From contig CAWCOU010000006.1 in NCBI GenBank assembly GCA_963797335.1, forward strand, positions 806,001-870,000: a DNA stretch of 64,000 nt, in the 5' to 3' direction. The position numbers and the translations under genes were made by a program. The DNA is from CAWCOU01 sp963797335 (GTDB lineage: Bacteria > Pseudomonadota > Gammaproteobacteria > JAURND01). The first letter of the stretch is position 1; each line of letters opens with the position of its first letter. A model generated the notes under the pieces. That model made no database searches and was not told the DNA's origin. It saw nothing but the letters and a program-made list of their open reading frames with translations. This document shows, piece by piece, positions 57,238 to 64,000 of this stretch.

Positions 57238-58032
57238 ATGCAAACCTATCTTACTTTTTTAAAGCATATTCGTCAGCATGGCATCCAGAAAACCGATCGT
57301 ACCGGCACGGGGACTATTAGTGTCTTCGGGTACGATATGCGTTTTGATTTATCCACCGGTTTCCCGCTAATCACCACCAAGAAATTACATTTAAAAAGTA
57401 TCGTCCACGAGTTACTCTGGTTTTTACGTGGTGATACCAATGTTCGCTATTTACAGGAAAATGGCGTGAGCATTTGGAATGAATGGGCTGATGCCAACGG
57501 CGATTTGGGCCCAGTTTATGGTAAACAATGGCGGGCTTGGGAAGCTGCTAATGGCCAAGTGATCGATCAGTTGCAACAGGTGATGACGGCCATTCAACAA
57601 ACGCCGGATTCGCGACGCTTGGTGGTCAGTGCCTGGAACGTTGCTGATATACCCAAAATGGCTTTACCACCTTGTCATTTGTTGTTTCAATTCTACGTAG
57701 TCAATAATAAATTATCGTGCAAACTAACTCAGCGTGCCGCTGATGCTTTTCTCGGTGTGCCGTTTAATATCGCTTCCTATGCATTACTGACGCATATCAT
57801 TGCCCAACAATGTAATTTAGAAGTAGGCGAATTTGTCTGGTCCGGCGGCGATTGTCATATTTATTTAAATCATCTAGAACAAGTCGATTTACAACTCACC
57901 CGCATCCCCTATCCCTCTCCCCAGCTGCGTATTCTACGCAAACCGACTAGTCTTGCGGATTATCAATTCTCTGATTTTGAATTCACGGAGTATATTTGCC
58001 ACCCGCCTATTAAAGCGCCAGTGGCGGTGTAA
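57238..58032 (+). CDS. thyA: Thymidylate synthase
   Basis: Methylates dUMP to dTMP with methylene-tetrahydrofolate. The 264 residues equal E. coli ThyA. The catalytic Cys is in [13 protein letters not shown], with [33 protein letters not shown] and the C-terminal AP(V)AV. It is the last gene of the ptsP-TSUP-lgt-thyA operon. Confidence 0.98.
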   Translation: MQTYLTFLKHIRQHGIQKTDRTGTGTISVFGYDMRFDLSTGFPLITTKKLHLKSIVHELLWFLRGDTNVRYLQENGVSIWNEWADANGDLGPVYGKQWRAWEAANGQVIDQLQQVMTAIQQTPDSRRLVVSAWNVADIPKMALPPCHLLFQFYVVNNKLSCKLTQRAADAFLGVPFNIASYALLTHIIAQQCNLEVGEFVWSGGDCHIYLNHLEQVDLQLTRIPYPSPQLRILRKPTSLADYQFSDFEFTEYICHPPIKAPVAV

Positions 58033-58115
58033 TTCCGAGTAACCTCACCCCCGTATCATGTCAACTAAATTTTGTTTTAAGGGTTAAGAGAATCCGGGGT
58101 CCTGTCGCTGCGGAG

Positions 58116-59480
58116 TTATTGCTGCTTGGTTTTATAGAGTGTCAGACCTTTTAGGATATTCAACGCTTCAAATAGTTGAAAATCTTTATTCAAAAGATCG
58201 CTAGAGGAAGCGGCGGCCGCGGGGGCTGGGGTGGCTGTGCTGGCCGGTTTATTTTGAGTGCCGTCGGTTAAATGTTTACTCAAATCTGCTTCGGAGATAG
58301 AGAGTAAACCTTCGTCTGGATTATTCGCTTGCGGAATCTCTAAATCGGCGATGGGGATTTCCGGCTCGATGCCCTTGGCCTGGATGGAACGACCGGATGG
58401 CGTGTAGTAAAGCGCCGTGGTCAGTTTAATCATCGCATCATTGGCAACGGGCAATACGGTTTGCACAGAGCCTTTACCAAAACTTCGTTCGCCGACAACA
58501 GTGGCACGGTTTTGATCTTGCAAGGCACCGGCGACAATTTCAGAAGCAGAAGCGGAGCCACCGTTGATTAAGACCAGCATGGGTATGCCATTCAAAATAT
58601 CATTGCCGTGGGCTACGGCTTTAATATCAGAACTTGGTATGCGGCCTTTTGTATAGACAATGACGCCACCGTATTTTAGGTGTTTACTGTTGAGGAACAG
58701 GCCTGTCACATCAACCGCCGCATCCAGCAGACCGCCTGGATTATTGCGAAGATCAATGACAACTCCCGCTAAATTTCCTTTCGACTGCTGTTTCAATTCT
58801 TCTATGTGTTGCAGTAAATCGCGTTTGGTTTCACTCTGGAAGAAAGAAATGCGGATATAACCGTATTTGCCATCGTAAAGCTGTGTTTTTACCGTTTGAA
58901 TTTTGATGACTTCACGCGGAATATTGAATTCCAAGGGCTTTTTGACATCTTTGCGAACGATGGTGAGGCGAACCGTGGTATGGGGTACACCACGAATTTC
59001 ATCGATGGCGTTGCGCAACGTCATATCACCCACTAATTTATTATTGATTCGAACAATCAAGTCACCCGGCTTAACGCCTGCTTTAAAAGCAGGAGTGCCA
59101 TCAATAGGGCTGACAATTTTGATTAAGCCATTTTCAGGCATCACTTCAATACCAATACCCGCGAATCGGCCAGTGGTGGTCATTTCTAATTCTTTGAGGG
59201 CATCGGCATCTAAATAATCGGAATGGGGGTCTAAGTTGGAGAGCATGCCTTCGATGGCGTAGGTGAATAATTTTTGGTCATCGATGGGTTCGATGTAGTA
59301 GCGTTTGATCTGCGCAATCACTGTGGCCAAGCGCTCGATGTCTTTGACCGGCAAATTAATCGTGTTGGCGTTTGGAGAGGGTTCTTGGGAGGCTTGTTGC
59401 TGGGCTAATGCCGCCGTACAGGTGAGGCATCCCAGCCATAGGATTAGGGCACGCACAAGCATGGTTTGGGTAAAACGCAC
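58116..59480 (-). CDS. C-terminal processing peptidase (S41 family)
   Basis: A periplasmic serine protease of the CtpA type. The 454-residue protein has a signal peptide (FTQTMLVRALILWLGCL...AALAQ), a PDZ domain (about 105-185, GIGIEVMPENGLIKIVSPID), and the Ser-Lys dyad in GGSASASEIVAGAL and GERSFGKGSVQT. The C-terminal 60 residues are Ala/Pro-rich. I favour the GTG at 59478-59480 because GGAG lies 6 nt upstream; an ATG at 59490-59492 would add four residues. Confidence 0.93.
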   Translation of the reverse strand: MRFTQTMLVRALILWLGCLTCTAALAQQQASQEPSPNANTINLPVKDIERLATVIAQIKRYYIEPIDDQKLFTYAIEGMLSNLDPHSDYLDADALKELEMTTTGRFAGIGIEVMPENGLIKIVSPIDGTPAFKAGVKPGDLIVRINNKLVGDMTLRNAIDEIRGVPHTTVRLTIVRKDVKKPLEFNIPREVIKIQTVKTQLYDGKYGYIRISFFQSETKRDLLQHIEELKQQSKGNLAGVVIDLRNNPGGLLDAAVDVTGLFLNSKHLKYGGVIVYTKGRIPSSDIKAVAHGNDILNGIPMLVLINGGSASASEIVAGALQDQNRATVVGERSFGKGSVQTVLPVANDAMIKLTTALYYTPSGRSIQAKGIEPEIPIADLEIPQANNPDEGLLSISEADLSKHLTDGTQNKPASTATPAPAAAASSSDLLNKDFQLFEALNILKGLTLYKTKQQ

Positions 59481-59713
59481 AGAATTCTCCATCGGAGTCA
59501 ACTTACTCAATTAATTGAGCATTATATACAGTTCCTTCTGCTTGAAAAGGGATTTTTTCAGCAATTTATACTTATTTATTCCTAGAAATTATGCGCCGTC
59601 CTGGCGAGGGGGGGTAGGGGCATTCCCTAAACATGGGCAAATGTATTAAAACTAGACTATACCTTATCTATCAGGGGTTAAAAATCTAAGAAATGGCCAA
59701 GGAGGGCCTTCCT

Positions 59714-60412
59714 ATGAAAAAAATTATTCTCTCGGTAGCAATGGTATTCTGTCTTTCCATCCCATTCTTTGCGCAAGCACAAACAGCTACTTACGGTGTA
59801 CGTTTATGCCACAGTGATGCTGATGTTAGGTGCCTTGTTGTTCACCAGGGTGATACTTGGGAATCGCTATTTCCAGATCCCGCCGAGCGTGATCTTATTA
59901 AGCGCCTGAATCGCATGAATATCCATGTTTATCCCGGGTTATTTTTAGCAGTACCTAACCAGAACGTGAGTTTGCTGAGTTTAGCGCCTTTTAAGCAGAA
60001 TGTCGGGTATTTGGGCGAAAAGCAAATTGTGGTTGACCCTAAACAACTGGCCTGGGGTGCTTACGATAAAGAGGGTAACTTGGTGAACTGGGGTCCAGCC
60101 TCCACTGGGCAAGCCTATTGTCCCGATCAGGGCGGGCCTTGCCGAACACCCATCGGCACCTTTACGGTTTATGACAAAAAAGGCCAGGGTTGTGTCTCTT
60201 CTAAATTCCCCATCGGGAAAGGCGGAGCGCCCATGCCTTATTGTATGCATTTTCACGATGGCTTTGCATTGCACGGCTCTTATGAGATGCCAGGCGTCAA
60301 CGCCAGCCACGGCTGCGTGCGGATGTTTCCACAAGATGCGCAATGGCTAAATGAAAATTTTGTGAAAGTAGGCAGCACCCATGTCATTATTGAATCCTAC
60401 TACGACAGTTAA
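59714..60412 (+). CDS. L,D-transpeptidase (YkuD domain), secreted
   Basis: A 232-residue periplasmic enzyme that forms 3-3 cross-links or anchors proteins to peptidoglycan. It has a signal peptide (MKKIILSVAMVFCLSIPFFA QA), a LysM-like segment (VVHQGDTWESLFPDPAERDL), and the YkuD catalytic motif HGSYEMPGVNASHGCVRM with the nucleophilic Cys. The CMHFHDGFALHG region is that of Legionella-type homologues. I chose the ATG at 59714, with a strong AAGGAGG upstream. Confidence 0.93.
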   Translation: MKKIILSVAMVFCLSIPFFAQAQTATYGVRLCHSDADVRCLVVHQGDTWESLFPDPAERDLIKRLNRMNIHVYPGLFLAVPNQNVSLLSLAPFKQNVGYLGEKQIVVDPKQLAWGAYDKEGNLVNWGPASTGQAYCPDQGGPCRTPIGTFTVYDKKGQGCVSSKFPIGKGGAPMPYCMHFHDGFALHGSYEMPGVNASHGCVRMFPQDAQWLNENFVKVGSTHVIIESYYDS

Positions 60413-60762
60413 CCTATTCTGAAATATTTCATGCCTCTCCTTAATGTGGCACGCATTAAATAATGGTCACAAAAAACGGAAAAATGCCACATTCAGGAGG
60501 TCCTTCGCTGCGCTCTGGATGACATGTTATAAAATGGCAGAGGCATCATTTCGTGCGTGAGGATTTTATTTAATTAAAACTCCCTATAGGAGGCGTTATC
60601 CCATTTAACGACTACTATATGAGGCGTAAAGGAAGACCGGTCTCCACCTGCCCATTCCAGTTATCTGAATGTCGGCGTACGCAATTTAGCTAACGAAGCC
60701 TTCACGCGCCAGGGGAAATAAAACACTAACCTTTACTTGGATCATCGGTATAAAATAACGGG
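60413..60762. other. 350-nt gap before polA, no convincing gene
   Basis: No open frame here looks coding. Sequence AGGAGGTCCTTCGCTGCGCT near 60494 recalls a dispersed repeat end. The plus frame running to a stop at 60719-60721 reads SSYLNVGVRNLANEAF near its end, which looks protein-like and may be the tail of a decayed gene. Nothing else is recognisable. Confidence 0.4.
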
Positions 60763-63456
60763 ATGAATAACACAACCAATCCCCCCTTTATTTTAATCGA
60801 TGGCTCGTCTTATCTTTATCGTGCTTTTCATGCCCTGCCGCCTCTTACGAATGCTCATGGCGAGCCCACTGGCGCTATTTACGGCGTGCTGAATATGATC
60901 CGCAAATTATTGCAGGATTATCCTTCTGAGCATGTCGCCGTGATTTTTGACCCCAAGGGTAAAACGACTAGAGATGCCATTTATCCGGCTTATAAAGCGC
61001 ATCGCCCTCCGATGCCAGATGATTTACGCAGTCAAATACCGGCTTTACATGAAGCGATAGATGCGATGGGTTTGCCTATGCTTATCGTCGAAGGGATTGA
61101 GGCGGACGATGTCATTGCTACTTTAGCGCGACAAGCAACTGAACAAAACCAATCGGTGCTGATTTCCACGGGTGATAAAGATTTGGCCCAGCTGGTTAGC
61201 CCCTTGGTGACACTCATCAATACCATGACGGGGGTAAAACTTGATCCACCGGGGGTATTGGAAAAATTTGGGGTGCCTGCCGAGCGGATTATCGATTACC
61301 TAGCGTTAATGGGGGATAGTGTCGACAATATTCCCGGTGTGCCTAAGGTTGGCCCTAAAACGGCGGTGAAATGGTTACAGCAATACGGCTCTCTAGACGC
61401 CATCATGGCTGCTGCCGATCAATTTACTGGAAAAATTGGCGATAATTTGCGAGAAAGTTTAAATCAACTGCCTTTGTCGCGTGAACTAGTGACGTTGCGA
61501 TTACACGAATCGCTGCCTTTTTCTTGGGATCAGTTGCACAAGAAACCTGCGCAGCGGGATAAGTTATTGCCCTTATTTCAGCGCTTGGAATTTAAAAACT
61601 GGTTAAAAGAATTATTGGATCATCCGGACCTGGCCGATAGTGTTGCAAAAACAGTACAGTACGATCTCATTCTCACCATGGCCGACCTCGATCGCTGGCT
61701 GGATAGGCTGCAAACGGCTGACTCACTGGCTTTTCATATTGAAATGACACACTCAAATGTGTGGGATGCCCAAGTAGTGGGCGTGGCATTTGCTATAGCC
61801 GACCATCGCGCCGCTTATATTCCCCTCGGACATAATTATTTGGGTGCACCCGACCAACTCTCGCGGGGTGAGGTGTTCGCCAAACTCAAGCCCTTGTTAT
61901 CCCATCCGCAGAAAAAAATGATTAGCCAAAATTCAAAACACCTCATTAGTATTTTGGCTAATCAAGGCATTCTGCTCACTCCGCATAGTTATGACACGAT
62001 GCTGGAATCGTATGTGCTGGAAACTGGCAATCGCCACGATATAGAAAGCCTTGCCTTAACTTTTTTGGGTAAACGGCTCACGGATCGTTTCGACCTAGTA
62101 GGCAAAGGCGTCAAGCAAATTGGCTTTAACCAGGTGGATTATCAACGTGCGGGTTATTACGCAGCGGAAGTGGCAGATGCGATTTGGCAAGTGCATCAAG
62201 CCTTGATGCAAAAAATCAGTCATTCCTCGGAACTGGTGTCGGTGCTGGAACAAATAGAATTACCACTGGCTGCGGTATTATCGCGCATGGAACGAGAAGG
62301 GGTCATGCTAGATAAGAATTTATTACTCGCACAAAGCGTGGAGTTGGAGCGCCGATTACTGCTCTTGCAAGAAAAAGCGTATCAATTGGCGGGAACCGTT
62401 TTTAATTTGTCTTCTCCAAAACAATTGCAAGAAATTCTCTATGAAAAATTGGGATTACCTGTTTTGGATAAAACACCCACGGGCGTGCCCTCTACTGCGG
62501 AAGCGGTGTTGCAGGAATTGGCTGTCAATTACCCGCTACCGCATATTATTTTGGAATACCGCAGTTTAAGTAAATTGAAATCGACGTATACGGATAGTTT
62601 ACCTAAACAAATTGATCCTAATACCGGTCGAGTGCATACCTCCTATAATCAAGCGGTGACTTCCACCGGTCGCCTGTCTTCGACCGATCCGAATTTACAG
62701 AATATTCCCATCCGCACGGAAGAAGGGCGTCGCATCCGCCAAGCATTTATTGCGCCAAAGGGCTATAAAATTATTTCTGCGGATTATTCGCAAATTGAAT
62801 TGCGTATTATGGCGCATTTATCGCGTGATACGGGTTTATTGCAGGCATTTGCTAAGGAATTGGATATTCACGCCGCGACTGCCGCTGAAATTTTTGGCGT
62901 GACTCTAGAACAAGTCAGTGCAGAACAACGTCGCCATGCCAAGGCCATCAATTTCGGTTTGATTTACGGGATGTCCGCGTTTGGCTTGGGTCAACAATTG
63001 GGTATTTCCAGAGAGATGGCGCAAGTTTACATGGATAAATATTTTGCCCGTTATCCTCTCGTCAAAACGTATATGCAAAACATTCGCGATTTAGCGCATC
63101 AACAAGGTTATGTCGAGACATTTATGGGCAGGCGTTTGTTTGTTCCGGAGATTCGTAGCAGCCAAATTTTACGTCGACGCGCTGCGGAACGAGCTGCGAT
63201 TAATGCGCCCATGCAAGGTACGGCCGCCGATATTATCAAGATTGCGATGATTCGCATCGATGAGTGGATTAGAGAATCACAGCTGCCGATTAAAATGGTA
63301 ATGCAAGTGCACGACGAATTGGTGTTTGAAGTCGCGGAAGAAATAGTACCAACCGTAGTGCCAATTATTCGCGATTACATGACCTCTGCGCTGACACTGG
63401 ATGTGCCCCTGCAGGTGCAGATTCACGTCGGTAATAATTGGGATGAAGCGCATTAA
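60763..63456 (+). CDS. polA: DNA polymerase I, proofreading site apparently inactive
   Basis: A three-domain repair and Okazaki-fragment polymerase of 897 residues. The 5'-3' nuclease (about 1-290) is complete (GSSYLYRAFHALPPLTN, VEGIEADDVIATLA, GDSVDNIPGVPKVGPKTA). The polymerase domain has motif A DYSQIELRIMAHLSRD, motif B RRHAKAINFGLIYGMSAFG and motif C QVHDELVFEV. In the 3'-5' exonuclease domain the DEDD residues of E. coli Pol I (D355, E357, D424, D501) align with H325, E327, L394 and V470; only the Glu is kept, while surrounding segments such as YDTMLESYVLE and RHDIESLAL are well conserved. It should polymerise but not proofread. Confidence 0.96.
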   Translation: MNNTTNPPFILIDGSSYLYRAFHALPPLTNAHGEPTGAIYGVLNMIRKLLQDYPSEHVAVIFDPKGKTTRDAIYPAYKAHRPPMPDDLRSQIPALHEAIDAMGLPMLIVEGIEADDVIATLARQATEQNQSVLISTGDKDLAQLVSPLVTLINTMTGVKLDPPGVLEKFGVPAERIIDYLALMGDSVDNIPGVPKVGPKTAVKWLQQYGSLDAIMAAADQFTGKIGDNLRESLNQLPLSRELVTLRLHESLPFSWDQLHKKPAQRDKLLPLFQRLEFKNWLKELLDHPDLADSVAKTVQYDLILTMADLDRWLDRLQTADSLAFHIEMTHSNVWDAQVVGVAFAIADHRAAYIPLGHNYLGAPDQLSRGEVFAKLKPLLSHPQKKMISQNSKHLISILANQGILLTPHSYDTMLESYVLETGNRHDIESLALTFLGKRLTDRFDLVGKGVKQIGFNQVDYQRAGYYAAEVADAIWQVHQALMQKISHSSELVSVLEQIELPLAAVLSRMEREGVMLDKNLLLAQSVELERRLLLLQEKAYQLAGTVFNLSSPKQLQEILYEKLGLPVLDKTPTGVPSTAEAVLQELAVNYPLPHIILEYRSLSKLKSTYTDSLPKQIDPNTGRVHTSYNQAVTSTGRLSSTDPNLQNIPIRTEEGRRIRQAFIAPKGYKIISADYSQIELRIMAHLSRDTGLLQAFAKELDIHAATAAEIFGVTLEQVSAEQRRHAKAINFGLIYGMSAFGLGQQLGISREMAQVYMDKYFARYPLVKTYMQNIRDLAHQQGYVETFMGRRLFVPEIRSSQILRRRAAERAAINAPMQGTAADIIKIAMIRIDEWIRESQLPIKMVMQVHDELVFEVAEEIVPTVVPIIRDYMTSALTLDVPLQVQIHVGNNWDEAH

Positions 63457-63470
63457 TCAGGTAGCGACTT

Positions 63471-64000
63471 CTAACTATTACTCCAAGAATACGAAGCTAT
63501 TTCTTGTTTTCCAAGAAGTTCTTCTGCCGTTCTAGCATCGCATTTATTGGCGAGGAATTCCCCCAAATCAGTGTCCTTATCGACAAAATCCAGTAGCGTC
63601 GCGGGTTGATGGTTGTTGTTTTGGGTTTTGGGATAGGCAATAAAATTGATATTGTCGGCTCCAGCTTTCAATAATCTTAGAATCAGCATTTCTTTATCTT
63701 CTTCATGACTCAAAGCCGCAGCTATGAGCGGAGTAATCTTTCGGTAAACGCTGCCTTCCCGGATAATCTGTTTGTTGGCTGAAACTCCATTATTCAACAA
63801 ATTTTCTAGCTCCTCAAAGTTGCTAGTGATACAAGCTTTATATAATTGATCGGGCTCTTCATCCCGCTTTGTTTTGGCTTCTCTAGAAGGAACAGGGGAA
63901 TTCGGTGGCGCCTCCCTACCTGGAAGTGGGCGAATGGGGGAAAGACCGACTCCTCCTAACCACTCAATAATAGCCTTAAAACTCTTACTTTTTTCTCTTG
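63471..64000 (-). CDS. Ankyrin-repeat protein, C-terminal part, cut by window edge
   Basis: The open frame continues without a stop from 63471 to the right edge, giving about 176 residues. From the edge it reads a Lys/Ser-rich stretch, a Pro-rich linker (PIRPLPGREAPPNSPVPS), then ankyrin-like repeats: DQLYKACITSNFEELENLLN NGVSANK, followed by ITPLIAAALSHEEDKEMLIL RLLKAGAD, and a degenerate last unit (ATLLDFVDKDTDLGEFLANK). Starts inside the window (for example a TTG at 63798-63800) would split the first repeat, so the true start lies beyond the edge. Ankyrin proteins are frequent among Legionella and Coxiella effectors. It converges on polA. Confidence 0.8.
   Translation of the reverse strand, partial: REKSKSFKAIIEWLGGVGLSPIRPLPGREAPPNSPVPSREAKTKRDEEPDQLYKACITSNFEELENLLNNGVSANKQIIREGSVYRKITPLIAAALSHEEDKEMLILRLLKAGADNINFIAYPKTQNNNHQPATLLDFVDKDTDLGEFLANKCDARTAEELLGKQEIASYSWSNS

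Overview
The window is a chromosomal segment of a gammaproteobacterium. The gene orders rpsF-rpsR-(YybS-like)-rplI-dnaB-alr, fimV-truA-...-accD-folC-dedD-cvpA-purF, secA next to dciA, coaD-ferredoxin and ptsP-(TSUP)-lgt-thyA are all gammaproteobacterial. The best fit is a host-associated lineage of the Legionellales (Legionella/Coxiella side). This rests on a small secreted protein resembling the Dot/Icm-associated EirA family, an ankyrin-repeat gene at the right edge, a giant Ser/Thr/Pro-rich membrane-anchored protein, and a heavy load of small palindromic repeats. The order is an inference; no species can be named from the sequence alone.

Layout. 1-5.7 kb (minus): start of sdhE, an SLT-fold lipoprotein, alr, dnaB, rplI, a YybS-like membrane protein, rpsR, rpsF. 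5.8-11.9 kb (minus): a thioredoxin-fold protein and the purF-cvpA-dedD-folC-accD block. 11.9-15.1 kb: a 296-bp nested palindrome, a secreted FKBP, truA and fimV-like (minus), then folB (plus). 15.2-20.9 kb: a complete rRNA operon on the minus strand (16S, tRNA-Ile, tRNA-Ala, 23S, 5S) with its promoter and two boxA elements. 21-30 kb (plus): the EirA-like protein, hemC, a 3-methyladenine DNA glycosylase, a 1638-residue unrecognised protein, a NIF3-like protein and hemD, so that hemC and hemD are about 6.4 kb apart. 30-39.8 kb: dsbB, a TSUP permease, a small secreted protein behind a leader hairpin, birA, a decayed Phd-type antitoxin, a polyamine operon (DHS-like protein, speA, aguA), a purine permease and rph. 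39.9-44.4 kb: coaD, ferredoxin, a Pit phosphate transporter with its DUF47 partner, Kdo hydroxylase and zapD. 44.4-49.2 kb: mutT, secA, dciA and an OmpA-like lipoprotein, bracketed by two inverted copies of a 120-bp structured repeat. 49.3-53.3 kb: an unrecognised helical protein, dapE, dapD, another palindromic element and three tRNAs. 53.3-64 kb: ptsP, a TSUP permease, lgt, thyA, ctpA, an L,D-transpeptidase, polA and the end of an ankyrin gene.

How the parts fit. Most of the window is core metabolism and information processing: DNA replication (dnaB, dciA, polA), translation (ribosomal proteins, rRNA, tRNAs), and envelope synthesis (alr, dapD, dapE, lgt, kdoO, L,D-transpeptidase). It also holds folate and thymidylate genes (folC, folB, thyA), heme genes (hemC, hemD) and polyamine genes. 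The accessory content sits in short intergenic islands. These hold several families of palindromic repeats, some of which run into the 3' ends of genes (mpg, dciA, dapD) or lie inside one (dedD), and a few candidate host-interaction genes.

The points most worth attention are the giant gene between hemC and hemD with a PmrA-box-like upstream element, a DNA polymerase I whose proofreading active site has lost three of four catalytic carboxylates, the inverted 120-bp repeats around secA, a leader hairpin that overlaps the ribosome binding site of a secreted protein, and a DHS-speA-aguA polyamine operon.
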